From: CAVWDU01 sp963840725
GTDB lineage: Bacteria > Pseudomonadota > Gammaproteobacteria > Pseudomonadales > Halieaceae
Assembly (NCBI GenBank): GCA_963840725.1
Contig: CAWIZY010000016.1
Coordinates: 992,001-1,056,000, forward strand
Length of the DNA: 64,000 bases
Direction of reading: 5' to 3'
The first letter of the stretch is position 1. Each line of letters starts with the position of its first letter. Positions 9,873-19,308 of the stretch are shown piece by piece. Under the pieces are notes generated by a model. It did not search any database and was not told the DNA's origin. It saw only the letters and a program-made list of their open reading frames with translations. A program made the position numbers and the translations under genes.

Positions 9873-10672
9873 GTTGGCTCAGAACCCTCGGGGACACCGG
9901 GCTACAGGTGAGTGCACTGGGGCTGGGAACGGTAAAGCTGGGCCGCGTCGAAGGGGTGAAGTACCCCGACGCCTTTACCATTCCGGATGACGCCGCCGCC
10001 GGCCACTTATTATCGACCGCGCAGGATCTGGGAATCAACCTGATCGACACCGCACCCGCCTACGGCTCCAGCGAGTCACGACTGGGAGGCTTGCTGAAGG
10101 GCCAGCGACAGCAATGGCTTATCTGCAGCAAGGTCGGAGAGGAATTCGAGCACGGCGTCTCCCGGTTTGATTTCACCCCGGAACACACCCGCCTGTCGGT
10201 GGAGCGCAGCCTGCGCAGACTGAAGACCGACGTCATCGATATTGTCCTGGTGCACTCAGACGGCAACGACCTGGATATTATTCACCGACTGGGTACCCTC
10301 GAGGCGCTGGCAGAGCTAAAACAGCGGGGGCTTATTCGGGCGACCGGCATGTCCACCAAGACTGTTGCCGGGGGCATGGCGGCAGCGGCACAGGCGGATA
10401 TCGTTATGCTCACCTACAACCTGTCGTGCCGGGATGATGAGCCCGTGTTGAGCGAGTGCGCGCAACGCAACAAGGGAACGCTGATCAAAAAGGTCCTCGC
10501 CAGCGGCCATTTGACAGCAGACGCCGCAAAGTCGCCAGCGGAGGTGGTTCAAGACAGCATGAATCTATTGTTCAGCCACCCGGGCACCGGAGCAGCCATC
10601 GTCGGGACCATTTCCGAGGCCCACCTGAAGGCCAATGTGCTGGCGGCACGCCGCGCTCTGGAATCCGGCTGA
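9869..10672 (+). CDS. Aldo/keto reductase family protein
   Basis: A 267-residue NADPH-type aldo/keto reductase. Visible features are the beta-strand opening RTLGDTGLQVSALGLGTVKLG, the catalytic Asp/Tyr region LIDTAPAYGSSESRLG, a catalytic Lys region (WLICSKVGEEF), and VDIVLVHSDG-like text where a His lines the active site. The start is fixed by the ATGA overlap with the upstream oxidoreductase stop; an in-frame ATG six codons earlier lies inside that gene. The protein is shorter than typical 300+ residue members. Its substrate is unknown. Convergent with hldE. Confidence 0.85.
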   Translation: MSWLRTLGDTGLQVSALGLGTVKLGRVEGVKYPDAFTIPDDAAAGHLLSTAQDLGINLIDTAPAYGSSESRLGGLLKGQRQQWLICSKVGEEFEHGVSRFDFTPEHTRLSVERSLRRLKTDVIDIVLVHSDGNDLDIIHRLGTLEALAELKQRGLIRATGMSTKTVAGGMAAAAQADIVMLTYNLSCRDDEPVLSECAQRNKGTLIKKVLASGHLTADAAKSPAEVVQDSMNLLFSHPGTGAAIVGTISEAHLKANVLAARRALESG

Positions 10673-10693
10673 GGCAGTGGCCTGCGGCCGCGG

Positions 10694-12130
10694 TCAGCTC
10701 TGCTCGTTGTCCCTGATTTTATTGACAATTGCTGTCGTAGACACACTGTCGATAAAAGCTAACACGCTAACCTCTCCACCATAGGCCTCGACGATCTCCC
10801 AGCCAACCACACCCGTTTTGTCGCCATAATCGCCACCCTTTACCAGAATGTCCGGCTGCAGTGCTCGCAACAACGCTTTTGGCGTGTCTTCATCGAAACA
10901 CAACACCCAGTCCACCGCTTCCAGTCCCGCCAGCACGGCCATGCGCCGGTCCTGGGCATTGATGGGTCGGCCCTTACCTTTGAGGCGGCGCACCGAATCG
11001 TCGCTGTTCACCGCGACTATCAAACGATCGCCCAGCTTTCTCGCCTGTTCGAGGTAGGTCACATGGCCAGCGTGAATGATATCGAAACAGCCATTCGTAA
11101 AGACCACTCGCTCACCCTGGCTGCGGGCGTCTTGCATCAGTATCTGCAACTGATCCAGGGCCACCACACCGCGCTCGGAGCCCTGGTCACTGAGCACTGC
11201 CCGGCGCAATTCCGGCGCGCTGACCGTCGCCGTTCCCAGTTTTCCTACCACAATGCTGGCTGCAATGTTTGCCAGCGCGACCGCCTGCGGCAAGCTGGCG
11301 CCCGCGGCAACGGCGGCACCCAGGACTGCGATTACCGTGTCTCCGGCACCGGTAACATCAAATACCTCGCGTGCGCGAGCGGGCAGGTGTAACTCCGCTT
11401 CCCCGGGGCGCAGCAAGGTCATACCGTTCTCACCGCGGGTTACCAGTAAGGCTTCCAGTTGCAGCCGCGCCATCAGCTCTTCGCCCTTCTGCACCAGCTC
11501 CTGTTCGCCATTGCAGGGCCCGACCACCAATTCGAATTCGGCCAAATTGGGGGTCAGTAGCGTCGCACCCCGATAGCGCTCGAAATCGGCCCCCTTGGGG
11601 TCTACCAGCACTGGAACACCCGCCGCTCGTGCTGCCTGGATCAGGGGCTGCGGCATCCCCAGGGCACCTTTGGCATAGTCGGAAAGAATAACGGCACCGG
11701 CCCTGGTCAGGTGCCGCCCCATCGTCTCCTCGAGTCGAGTGCCAGTCATCGCCGTGACGGTTTCCTCGAAATCGAGGCGAATCAGCTGTTGGTTACGGCT
11801 GAGCACGCGCAGCTTGGTGATAGTGGGGTGGCCACTGGCGCGACTGAAGCTGCAGTCCACCCCGGCCCCCTCCAGCATATCCTCCAGAGAATCTGCCATC
11901 TCGTCATCACCGGTAAAACCTTGCAGATTCACGCCGGCACCCAGGGCTGCAATGTTCAGGGCCACGTTGCCCGCCCCGCCCGGCCGGTCGGTAATCTGGT
12001 CGACTTTTACCACCGGCACCGGTGCCTCGGGCGAAATACGCGAAGTTGGGCCCTCCCAGTACCGGTCCAACATGATGTCCCCCAACACCAGCACCCGGGC
12101 AACATCAAAAGGTGGCATTTCCAGTTTCAT
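10694..12130 (-). CDS. hldE: Bifunctional heptose-7-phosphate kinase / heptose-1-phosphate adenylyltransferase
   Basis: HldE makes ADP-heptose for the LPS inner core. The N-terminal PfkB-type kinase domain (about residues 1-320) has RVLVLGDIMLDRYW and DVTGAGDTVIAVLGAAVAAG, with the catalytic Asp in the GAGD motif. The C-terminal nucleotidyltransferase domain has FTNGCFDIIHAGHVTYLEQA (the HxGH motif) and VNSDDSVRRLKG. The length, 478 residues, is normal for the fused enzyme. The heptosyltransferases that use its product, waaC and waaF, lie at 26.9-28.9 kb. Confidence 0.97.
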   Translation of the reverse strand: MKLEMPPFDVARVLVLGDIMLDRYWEGPTSRISPEAPVPVVKVDQITDRPGGAGNVALNIAALGAGVNLQGFTGDDEMADSLEDMLEGAGVDCSFSRASGHPTITKLRVLSRNQQLIRLDFEETVTAMTGTRLEETMGRHLTRAGAVILSDYAKGALGMPQPLIQAARAAGVPVLVDPKGADFERYRGATLLTPNLAEFELVVGPCNGEQELVQKGEELMARLQLEALLVTRGENGMTLLRPGEAELHLPARAREVFDVTGAGDTVIAVLGAAVAAGASLPQAVALANIAASIVVGKLGTATVSAPELRRAVLSDQGSERGVVALDQLQILMQDARSQGERVVFTNGCFDIIHAGHVTYLEQARKLGDRLIVAVNSDDSVRRLKGKGRPINAQDRRMAVLAGLEAVDWVLCFDEDTPKALLRALQPDILVKGGDYGDKTGVVGWEIVEAYGGEVSVLAFIDSVSTTAIVNKIRDNEQS

Positions 12131-12290
12131 TTGCTGCAGCTCCGCGGCCGACCGAACTTGCTAATATTGTCTCACATAAAATAGTAGCACGGGCCGCCCG
12201 AGGCTCGGTGGGATGCAGGCTGGCGCTTGCCTAAGCCGGTGAAACCCGCTACTTTCGCCGGCTGTTGATTGACCCGGAGTGCCCGCGCTG

Positions 12291-12908
12291 ATGATCCCCG
12301 ACCTGCCGGCTGACATAGTTACCATCAAGGGGTTTCTCGCCGATTCTGAAGCCCAGGCCCTCTACCAGACCGCCCTCGAAGCCAGCACCATGGGGCCGGT
12401 TCTGGAGGTCGGCAGCTATTGTGGTAAATCCACCATCTACCTGGGCCTGGCCTGTCGCACCCATGGCGCTACCGTGTTTGCGCTGGACCACCACCGCGGA
12501 TCTGAAGAACACCAGCGCGGAGAATTTTTCCACGACCCGGATCTCTACGATGGCGAACGCCGAGAATTTGACAGTTTCCGCGAGTTCCGCCGCAACATCG
12601 ACCGCGCGGGGCTCAATGATACGGTCGTGCCGCTGGTCAGCGACTCAGCGACCGCGGCCCGCCACTGGCAGACGCCACTGTCCATGGTATTTATCGATGG
12701 TGGCCACAGTCTGGACGCTGCGCTTACCGACTATCGGTGTTGGTCTACGCAAGTCCTGCGCGGTGGCGTGCTGGCGGTGCACGATGTTTTCGACGATGCC
12801 CACGCGGGAGGACAGGCCCCCTACGGGATTTATCGGTTGGCACTGGCCTCTGGCCTGTTTGCCAAAATAAGGCAGGTCGAATCCCTGGCGCTGTTGCGAA
12901 GGCTGTGA
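12291..12908 (+). CDS. Class I SAM-dependent methyltransferase
   Basis: A small Rossmann-fold methyltransferase (Methyltransf_24-like). The glycine-rich SAM motif is VLEVGSYCGKSTIYLGLA; an acidic strand end follows (VFALDHHRGSEEH). Motif IV-like MVFIDGGHSLDAALTDYRCW and GGVLAVHDVFDD match O-methyltransferases that act on sugars or small molecules. The start is ambiguous: ATG at 12291 has GGAG 11 bases upstream, while an upstream in-frame GTG at 12279 overlaps that site. It sits between hldE and a convergent glycan cluster, so a polysaccharide substrate is plausible but unproven. Confidence 0.8.
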   Translation: MIPDLPADIVTIKGFLADSEAQALYQTALEASTMGPVLEVGSYCGKSTIYLGLACRTHGATVFALDHHRGSEEHQRGEFFHDPDLYDGERREFDSFREFRRNIDRAGLNDTVVPLVSDSATAARHWQTPLSMVFIDGGHSLDAALTDYRCWSTQVLRGGVLAVHDVFDDAHAGGQAPYGIYRLALASGLFAKIRQVESLALLRRL

Positions 12909-12917
12909 CCCCGAAGA

Positions 12918-14009
12918 CTACCTGTCAGCGGTAGAACGGCGTCGGTCCTCGGCCGGACGCCCGGTCCCGGTCAGGTCTGGCAGTGCGACGGTGGTGAAGA
13001 GTTTCGACGCCCGGGTATGTTCCGTGAGCGCGTCCGCGGCCAGCAGGATAGCGCCGGCAGTCCAGGTGGGTTTTTCTGGTGGCCACATCATGTCGTCCAC
13101 CATCTGAAAGCCCGTCCAGTAAGAGCCATCGCCGGCGCGCCACTGATGCAACCAACTGTAGACCTCCACTGCACGGGCATGATCTCCGGCCGCCAACAGC
13201 GCCATGACCAATTCACAAGACTCAGCCACCGTAACCCAGGGCTCCTCCTCGACACAACGACAGCCGAGACCCTCGTCCACAAATACGTGCCAGCGCGCAT
13301 TCAGTCTCGCCATGGCTTCTGAGCCTGAGTAAACGCCGGTCAGCACCGGGTAGAACCAATCCATGGAGTACCGGGCCTTGCTCTCCCAGGTGCGGTCGAA
13401 GCGTTCCGGCTTACTGCGCAGCGCCTCGCCGAGTTGCTTTCGTGCTAGCAACCAGGCAGGGCGTTCTTCGCCCAAAGCTGCAGCGATGTTTGCAGCACAC
13501 TCGAGGCTTTTATAGATCGAGCTACACCCTGTTATCAGCGCGTCCCGTTTGGGTGTGCCACTGGAGTCCACAGCCCAATGAATGTCGCCGTGTTTGGTCT
13601 GGAGCTTGATCACGAAGTTGATGGCCCGCTCCACCATGGGCCACATAGCGGCGAGGAAATCACGCTGCCCGGTTACCAGATAATGGTGCCAGACGCCCGT
13701 CGCAACGTAAGCGACGAAATTGGATTCCCTGCGTTCGCTGTTGTCCACCGCTCCATCCCGGTAGGCAGCCCACCAGCTACCGTCGGCGAGCTGCTGGTCA
13801 CGCAACCATCCGTAGGCGCGTTCGGCAGCCACGTGCTGATCGCCGATGGTGAGCCCCATGGCTGCTTCGACATGATCCCAGGGGTCCGCATAGCCACCCT
13901 CAAACCAGGGAATTTCACCTGAAGGCAGCTGAGCATCCAGAATAAAATCAACCGTGGGCCGGAGAAACTCTTCGGGAAACAGACCCGAGCCGAGATATAC
14001 GCCACTCAT
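12918..14009 (-). CDS. Alpha/alpha-barrel protein (prenyltransferase/squalene-cyclase-like or glycosidase-like)
   Basis: A 363-residue protein with repeated helical units of the alpha/alpha toroid fold. Conserved-looking phrases are SGEIPWFEGGYADPWDHVEAAMGL, RDQQLADGSWWAAYRDG and GDGSYWTGFQMVDDMMWPPEKPTWT. Such proteins are often auto-annotated as prenyltransferases because of QW-like repeats, but the same fold is used by glycoside hydrolases and trehalase-like proteins. The start ATG overlaps the stop of the upstream methyltransferase gene (ATGA). With the methyltransferase and the GT4 gene it forms a three-gene overlapping operon, which suggests a glycan-related job. Confidence 0.7.
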   Translation of the reverse strand: MSGVYLGSGLFPEEFLRPTVDFILDAQLPSGEIPWFEGGYADPWDHVEAAMGLTIGDQHVAAERAYGWLRDQQLADGSWWAAYRDGAVDNSERRESNFVAYVATGVWHHYLVTGQRDFLAAMWPMVERAINFVIKLQTKHGDIHWAVDSSGTPKRDALITGCSSIYKSLECAANIAAALGEERPAWLLARKQLGEALRSKPERFDRTWESKARYSMDWFYPVLTGVYSGSEAMARLNARWHVFVDEGLGCRCVEEEPWVTVAESCELVMALLAAGDHARAVEVYSWLHQWRAGDGSYWTGFQMVDDMMWPPEKPTWTAGAILLAADALTEHTRASKLFTTVALPDLTGTGRPAEDRRRSTADR

Positions 14010-14722
14010 GCGCCCGCCTCCTTGCGAAAATACATAACCACACTCTTACCCATGAACGGGTCCATACTCTTCTCCAGTAAACGGGTAATCGTTGGCCGCT
14101 CCAGCAGATCCCAAACCAACAGCCGGTGGTAGGCCGCAATCAGCGCATTGTTGTCCTGACTTTTCCAGAACAGGCACTTCAGCCACCAGAACGGCACGTG
14201 CAGGGCGTGAGCCCAATGACGATGGTACTGATCGAAACCCAGTCCCTCAATATCAGTACGGAGTTCATCGGCACGAAAGATCCGCACGTGCCCCCCGGGC
14301 ACGTTGTAGTATTCATCGCTCAGCGCCCAGCAAATCTTTTCGGGCCAACGTCGTGGAACACTCGCGCAAAACAAGCCGCCGGGCTTCAGCACCCGCTCTA
14401 TTTCCCGCAGAGCCCCCCGATAATCGGGGATGTGTTCGAGTACCTCGCTGCAAATGATCTTATCGAAGGTGTTGTCGGCAAAGGGCAGTTCCAGTGCGTT
14501 GGCCGAAGACAAGCCAAAGGCCTTGGCGGGGTTATCAGGTTGCGCAAAATCCGCAAACTTGCCTCGAGTTGACTGAAGGTCCTGCAGGGAAAGGTCAACC
14601 CCTACCGAGTGCACATCGCCCGCGAGATAAGCCGAAATAACATGCCGTCCTTCCCCGCAGCCAAGATCCAGCACCCGGTCGCCCGTCGCCAGCGGGAAAT
14701 AGCTGAAATCAACGGTTTGCAT
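14006..14722 (-). CDS. Class I SAM-dependent methyltransferase (Methyltransf_11 type)
   Basis: A 238-residue methyltransferase. SAM motif I is RVLDLGCGEGRHVISAYLAG, followed by VGVDLSLQDL with the acidic residue that binds the ribose. FDKIICSEVLEHIPDY and EIERVLKPGGLFCASVPRRWPE are typical of UbiE/Methyltransf_11 proteins. The gene overlaps the end of the GT4 gene upstream by 14 bases and the barrel-protein gene downstream by four, so the three are almost certainly cotranscribed from the GT4 side. The substrate is unknown. Confidence 0.85.
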   Translation of the reverse strand: MQTVDFSYFPLATGDRVLDLGCGEGRHVISAYLAGDVHSVGVDLSLQDLQSTRGKFADFAQPDNPAKAFGLSSANALELPFADNTFDKIICSEVLEHIPDYRGALREIERVLKPGGLFCASVPRRWPEKICWALSDEYYNVPGGHVRIFRADELRTDIEGLGFDQYHRHWAHALHVPFWWLKCLFWKSQDNNALIAAYHRLLVWDLLERPTITRLLEKSMDPFMGKSVVMYFRKEAGA

Positions 14723-15977
14723 CGGCCAGCACCTGCATGTAGTAGTCGGTCATCTGTCCGGCGCAGACATTCCAACAGAATCGTTCCAGAATCCGTTGTC
14801 GGCCGGCTGTGCCGAGGGCCAGGCGCCGCGCCGGATCTTCAAGCAGAGCGGCGACGCCGTCGGCGAGTGCGTCAGCATCGCGCACCGGGACCAGTAAACC
14901 GGCCTCGCCCACCACCTCCGCGAGAGCACCGCCGTCCGTGGAGACCACAGGGACACCACAGGCCATTGCCTCGCCCGCCGGCAGACCAAAGCCCTCATAG
15001 ACCGAAGGCACCACGGCAATGGCTGCCTCGGCGTAATACTGCACCATCTCCTCGGTAGTAATGCCGCTGACAAATCGTATCCGGTCGGACAGCCCGAGAC
15101 GCCTCACCAGTTTTTCGGTGCTACCTCCCTGGCGTGGTTTGCTGACCAGCAACAATTCCAGGTCGGGGTAGGTCCGCAACAGCCGGGCATAGGCCAGCAG
15201 CAGATAACGCAGGCCCTTCAGGGGCGCGTCGGCCGACGCGGTGGCCATCAGCCGACGCGGCTCACGCTTAACGCCGGGCAGGGGTCTGAAGACCTCGGTG
15301 TCGATGCCGTTGTACACCAGGCCGATGCCGGCCGGCTGCAGGCCGAAATCCCGAGCAATGTCCTGCCTTGAGCAGTCAGACACGGTGACCACATGGCGCA
15401 GCTGGCGAACGACTTTTTTCTGCATGCCCAGAAAGCTGTGCCAGCGACGGATGAGCAGACGTTCCCAGGGTGTTCGAGCCGCCTGTAGAGCAATTCTCAG
15501 GTCGGAAGTAATCGGATGGTGGACGGTGGTGACCAGAGGCAAACCCAGTGCCTGAATCTCCAGCATCCCATAGCTGAGGCTCTGGTTATCGTGGATCAGG
15601 TCGTACTCGTGGCCGTGCTGGCGCAGATACTTCAAAGCGCGACGGCCGAAAGTCCTGGGCTCGGCGAAACCCCCGGTCAGCTTGCTACACCATTCGATCA
15701 TATCGGTGGCCGAAAGCAGGTGTCGCGGCCTCAGGGAAGTCAGGCCATTTTCGAACAGGTCAAGGCTTGGCAACTTGATCAGCCGAACCCGGCTGTCCAG
15801 ATGGGGATACGGTGGACCGGAAATCACATCCACGCAGTGGCCGGCGTCCACCAGGCCCTTACTCAAATAACGCAGGTAAACGCCCTGGCCGCCACCAAAG
15901 GGCTGGCTGCGGTAACCCAGCAGCGCTATTCGCAGCCGTCGATTGTTTGGGGCATCGAGCGTCGGCGCCGCCATCAC
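14709..15977 (-). CDS. Glycosyltransferase family 4 protein
   Basis: A GT-B retaining glycosyltransferase of 422 residues. The N-terminal domain has RIALLGYRSQPFGGGQGVYLRYLSK. The C-terminal nucleotide-sugar domain has FVSGITTEEMVQYYAEAAIAVVPSVYEGFGLPAGEAMACGVPVV with the EX7E-type acidic pair. It is the first gene of a tight operon with a methyltransferase and an alpha/alpha-barrel protein. Two adjacent ATGs open the frame. Donor and acceptor cannot be told; the setting suggests surface polysaccharide or LPS outer core. Confidence 0.88.
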   Translation of the reverse strand: MMAAPTLDAPNNRRLRIALLGYRSQPFGGGQGVYLRYLSKGLVDAGHCVDVISGPPYPHLDSRVRLIKLPSLDLFENGLTSLRPRHLLSATDMIEWCSKLTGGFAEPRTFGRRALKYLRQHGHEYDLIHDNQSLSYGMLEIQALGLPLVTTVHHPITSDLRIALQAARTPWERLLIRRWHSFLGMQKKVVRQLRHVVTVSDCSRQDIARDFGLQPAGIGLVYNGIDTEVFRPLPGVKREPRRLMATASADAPLKGLRYLLLAYARLLRTYPDLELLLVSKPRQGGSTEKLVRRLGLSDRIRFVSGITTEEMVQYYAEAAIAVVPSVYEGFGLPAGEAMACGVPVVSTDGGALAEVVGEAGLLVPVRDADALADGVAALLEDPARRLALGTAGRQRILERFCWNVCAGQMTDYYMQVLADANR

Positions 15978-16234
15978 GGCCGCCCCGCCTTCCCGGGGGG
16001 ACTGAATTGTATCGAGATGCCTGATGGCAGCCTCCGTTTATGCTGGTAAAGCGTCGTTGATTGGGAAAGTGGGACCGAGCCTGACCGGGGGGGAGCATCG
16101 CCAGCGGCCGTTGTCAGCGCCGATACCATGCCTGGAGTGCAGATTTTAACCAGCACTTGCTCAAAAAACCACCCCAACGAGGACCTGCCAGGGGTATTGG
16201 CAGCCACGGTTCGTCACCCACGCGCCATTGCGCG

Positions 16235-16240
16235 TATAAT
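16235..16240 (+). promoter_or_regulatory. Candidate -10 box for rfbA
   Basis: A perfect TATAAT sits 22-34 bases before the two possible rfbA starts, so the mRNA leader would be very short. No convincing -35 hexamer or Shine-Dalgarno sequence is seen. Confidence 0.4.
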
Positions 16241-16273
16241 CCGTCACCACCGCACCGACCGATGAGCGCGACC

Positions 16274-17179
16274 ATGACCAGTAGCACCTACAAGGGCCTC
16301 ATCCTCGCCGGTGGCTCGGGCACCCGCCTGCACCCACTGACCAGTACCGTGAGCAAACAGCTCATGCCGGTCTACGACAAACCGATGATCTACTACCCAC
16401 TGGCCACGCTCATGCTGGCGGGGATTCGCGATATTCTGATCATCACGACGCCGAGAGATCAGGCTGCTTTCAGCCAACTACTGGGTGACGGCGCACATTG
16501 GGGCATCAGTATCAGCTATACCGTGCAACCCAGCCCCGACGGCCTCGCCCAGGCTTTTATTCTGGGGGCCCCCTTCATCGGCGACTCGCCAGCCGCCCTG
16601 GTGCTGGGCGACAATATATTTTACGGCGGCGGATTCAGCCAGAGATTGAAGAGCGCGACCAGTCGACAGACGGGCGCATCGGTATTCGCCTATTACGTGC
16701 AGGACCCGAAGCGCTATGGCGTCATCAGCTTCGACGCTGATGGCAAAGCCCGCGACATCGAGGAGAAGCCCACCAATCCGCGTTCCCACTACGCCGTTAC
16801 CGGCCTGTATTTCTACGACAATGACGTACTTGATATCGCACGTCAGATCCGGCCATCAAAACGGGGAGAACTGGAAATAACTGATATCAATAAGGCTTAC
16901 CTGGCACGGGGGGATCTGCGGGTCGAGGTCATGAGCCGGGGCACCGCCTGGCTGGATACGGGGACCCACAACAGCCTGCTCGATGCGGCCAATTTCATTC
17001 GCGTGGTCGAGGAGCGTCAGGGGCTGAAAATAGCCTGCCCGGAGGAAGTCGCCTTTCGGATGGGATATATCTCTGCCGACCAGTTGTTGCAACTCGCCGC
17101 ACCGCTGGAAAAAAGCGGTTACGGCGCCTACCTCAAAAACCTGCTCGACGACGACGGGGTAGTGCTGGATGAAGTTTGA
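16274..17179 (+). CDS. rfbA: Glucose-1-phosphate thymidylyltransferase
   Basis: RfbA/RmlA condenses glucose-1-phosphate and dTTP to dTDP-glucose, step one of dTDP-L-rhamnose synthesis. The signature LILAGGSGTRLHPLT opens the protein, followed by SKQLMPVYDKPMIYYPL, then LGDNIFYG, IEEKPTNPRS and RGTAWLDTGTHNSLLDA. From 16274 the length is 301 residues, normal for the family; an ATG at 16262 would add four residues, and neither has a clear ribosome site. The gene overlaps rfbC by 11 bases. Confidence 0.95.
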   Translation: MTSSTYKGLILAGGSGTRLHPLTSTVSKQLMPVYDKPMIYYPLATLMLAGIRDILIITTPRDQAAFSQLLGDGAHWGISISYTVQPSPDGLAQAFILGAPFIGDSPAALVLGDNIFYGGGFSQRLKSATSRQTGASVFAYYVQDPKRYGVISFDADGKARDIEEKPTNPRSHYAVTGLYFYDNDVLDIARQIRPSKRGELEITDINKAYLARGDLRVEVMSRGTAWLDTGTHNSLLDAANFIRVVEERQGLKIACPEEVAFRMGYISADQLLQLAAPLEKSGYGAYLKNLLDDDGVVLDEV

Positions 17180-17717
17180 GCCCACTCCCCTGCGGGACCT
17201 GTATCTGATCGAACCGAGAATATTCGGCGATGAGCGCGGCTTTTTCATGGAAACCTGGAACACCGAGAGTTTTCGTCAGGCCGGCTTCGATCTGAACTTT
17301 GTACAGGACAATCACTCTCGCTCGGGGCGCGGCACCTTGCGCGGCTTGCACTATCAGACGCGGCACCCCCAGGGAAAACTGGTTCGGGTCAGCGCCGGAG
17401 AAGTGTTCGACGTCGCGGTCGACCTGCGCCGTCACTCCGCCACACTGGGGCAGTGGTATGGCACCACCCTCAGTGCAGACAACCACCGAATGCTTTGGGT
17501 ACCCCCGGGATTTGCTCACGGCTTTCTGGTGCTCTCTGATTCGGCAGACTTCCTCTATAAATGCACTGACCGTTACCACCCGGAAAGTGAGGTATCACTG
17601 GCCTGGAACGACCCCGAGCTGGGCATAGCCTGGCCTCTCCCGACGGGCGAGCAACCACGGCTGTCGGCCAAGGATCGTGAGGGCCTGTCCTGGAGTAACG
17701 CGCCTTTGTACGATTGA
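17169..17717 (+). CDS. rfbC: dTDP-4-dehydrorhamnose 3,5-epimerase
   Basis: RfbC/RmlC is the third enzyme of the dTDP-L-rhamnose pathway. The cupin-fold protein has the expected LYLIEPRIFGDERGFFMETWN, QDNHSRSGRGTLRGLHYQ with the catalytic His, and DVAVDLRRHSATLGQW. A WVPPGFAHGFLVLSD segment and a Tyr in the YKCTDRYHPESE region follow. Length is 182 residues, as usual. It overlaps rfbA, so translation is likely coupled. rfbB and rfbD are on the opposite strand about 0.5 kb further on. Confidence 0.96.
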   Translation: MKFEPTPLRDLYLIEPRIFGDERGFFMETWNTESFRQAGFDLNFVQDNHSRSGRGTLRGLHYQTRHPQGKLVRVSAGEVFDVAVDLRRHSATLGQWYGTTLSADNHRMLWVPPGFAHGFLVLSDSADFLYKCTDRYHPESEVSLAWNDPELGIAWPLPTGEQPRLSAKDREGLSWSNAPLYD

Positions 17718-17752
17718 ATCCACCACGCGCCCACTGAACCCGAGGTTCCTCC

Positions 17753-18184
17753 ATGCCAGCACCCGATACCACTGCAGAATGGTGCCTGTTGCAGAATCAG
17801 TACGACAGCTATGAGAAGTACTCATTATTGATCAAGCTGCTGGCGGTCACCCTGTTCAGTATTGGGCTGATGACCGACCGGCTGGATTTATGGTTCGCTT
17901 TTGTCGTCCTCACATTCTGGTTGCAGGACGCCATCTGGAAAACGTTTCAGGCGCGGATTGAAGCGCGGCTGCTGCAGCTCGAGGCGGTTATGGCCCCCGA
18001 TTCTGGTGCGCCGGCGTCTCCATTTCCGGCTACTGCTTACCAGTTCCACAGCAACTACTTGCAAAGTCGCGCTCGGGGCCCGGCCATCATTGCCGAGTAC
18101 CTCGGTCAGGCCCTGCGCCCAACCGTAGCCTACCCTTACCTGCTGCTCATGCTCCTGCTGGCCGCACGGTTGTTGTTTGCCTGA
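17753..18184 (+). CDS. Small membrane protein of unknown function
   Basis: A 143-residue protein that I do not recognise. Two hydrophobic stretches near the N terminus (YSLLIKLLAVTLFSIGLM and LDLWFAFVVLTFWLQDAIW) and one at the C terminus (YPYLLLMLLLAARLLFA) suggest three membrane spans. A central charged helix (KTFQARIEARLLQLEAVM) and a proline-rich linker lie between. An AGG ribosome site lies seven bases before the ATG. It follows rfbC by 35 bases and probably shares its transcript, which hints at polysaccharide work, but nothing more is known. Confidence 0.65.
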   Translation: MPAPDTTAEWCLLQNQYDSYEKYSLLIKLLAVTLFSIGLMTDRLDLWFAFVVLTFWLQDAIWKTFQARIEARLLQLEAVMAPDSGAPASPFPATAYQFHSNYLQSRARGPAIIAEYLGQALRPTVAYPYLLLMLLLAARLLFA

Positions 18185-18246
18185 TCGCCGGGAGCCAGTT
18201 CCGTACCCTGAGCGCCAGCTGAGCCCTTGACGCAAACGGCCATGCC

Positions 18247-19308
18247 CTAAAGCAGCGGCCGCCACCAGGATTCCCGCTCGAGAAACCAGGTGATGGTGCG
18301 CTCCAGACCAGTTTCAAAACTCTCCTGCGGCACGTAGCCCAACTCTTCCGTGATTTTCGAGGCGTCGATCGCGTATCGCCAATCATGGCCCGCGCGGTCG
18401 GCGACAAACTCGATCAGACTGCGGGCGCTGTTGCCGGCAGCACAGGGAGAGTCGGGATACCGCCCTGCCAAAGTTCTGTCGCCTTTGAACCGGGCATCCA
18501 GCCGGTCGCAAAGCAAGTAGACGATATCCAGATTGCTCCATTCATTATTGCCGCCGATATTGTAGGTCTCCCCAACCACACCGCCGTCCAGGACTCGCTC
18601 AATACCGCGGCAGTGGTCCTCTACGTAGAGCCAGTCGCGGATATTGCTGCCGTCCCCGTAAATCGGCAGAGCCCGACCGCGCAGGATGTTAGTCAGGCAG
18701 AGAGGAATCAGCTTTTCCGGGAAATGATACGGCCCATAGTTATTGGAGCAGTTACTCGTGGTGACCTGCAAGCCGTAGGTATGATGATAGGCCCTTACAA
18801 GGTGATCCGAGGCGGCCTTGCTGGCCGAATAAGGGGAGTTGGGCTGATACTGCTGGTCCTCGAAAAAACCGGGCGCATCGGCACTCAATGATCCGTAGAC
18901 CTCATCCGTTGAAACATGGTGAAAGCGATGCGAACGCTGCACCGGTCCGTCTAACCAAAACTCCCTGGCCGCCTCCAGCAGAGTGTGGGTGCCCACCACG
19001 TTGGTCTGAATAAATGCGCCTGGACCGCTGATTGAGCGGTCAACGTGACTTTCCGCGGCGAAGTGCACAATGGTATCGATCCGGTAATCGGTCAGGGCCC
19101 GCAATACCGCCCCGTGGTCGCAGATGTCTGCCCGCACGAAGTGGAAGTCCGGCAACTGCGACAGATCTTCCAGGCTGGCCCGATTACCCGCGTAGGTGAG
19201 ACTGTCATAAGCCACGATGGTATCCCCGGGGTGCGCCGCCGCCCAGTAGTGGGCGAAGTTCGCGCCGATGAAGCCAGCCGCGCCGGTAACCAGCAGTGAT
19301 CGTGTCAT
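18247..19308 (-). CDS. rfbB: dTDP-glucose 4,6-dehydratase
   Basis: RfbB/RmlB, a short-chain dehydrogenase/reductase of 353 residues, makes dTDP-4-keto-6-deoxyglucose. Seen are the NAD-binding LLVTGAAGFIGANFAHYW, HFAAESHVDRSISGP, the catalytic region FHHVSTDEVYGSL, YSASKAASDHLVRAYHHTYG (YxxxK) and SNNYGPYHFPEKLIPL. The start ATG overlaps the rfbD stop by four bases (ATGA), giving the unit rfbD-rfbB on the minus strand, convergent with rfbA-rfbC-membrane protein. Confidence 0.97.
   Translation of the reverse strand: MTRSLLVTGAAGFIGANFAHYWAAAHPGDTIVAYDSLTYAGNRASLEDLSQLPDFHFVRADICDHGAVLRALTDYRIDTIVHFAAESHVDRSISGPGAFIQTNVVGTHTLLEAAREFWLDGPVQRSHRFHHVSTDEVYGSLSADAPGFFEDQQYQPNSPYSASKAASDHLVRAYHHTYGLQVTTSNCSNNYGPYHFPEKLIPLCLTNILRGRALPIYGDGSNIRDWLYVEDHCRGIERVLDGGVVGETYNIGGNNEWSNLDIVYLLCDRLDARFKGDRTLAGRYPDSPCAAGNSARSLIEFVADRAGHDWRYAIDASKITEELGYVPQESFETGLERTITWFLERESWWRPLL

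Noticed and set aside
12918..14009. Annotation as a true prenyltransferase
   Set aside because: Only the repeated alpha/alpha-barrel pattern supports this. No catalytic motif of squalene cyclases or protein prenyltransferases is visible, so only the fold is called.
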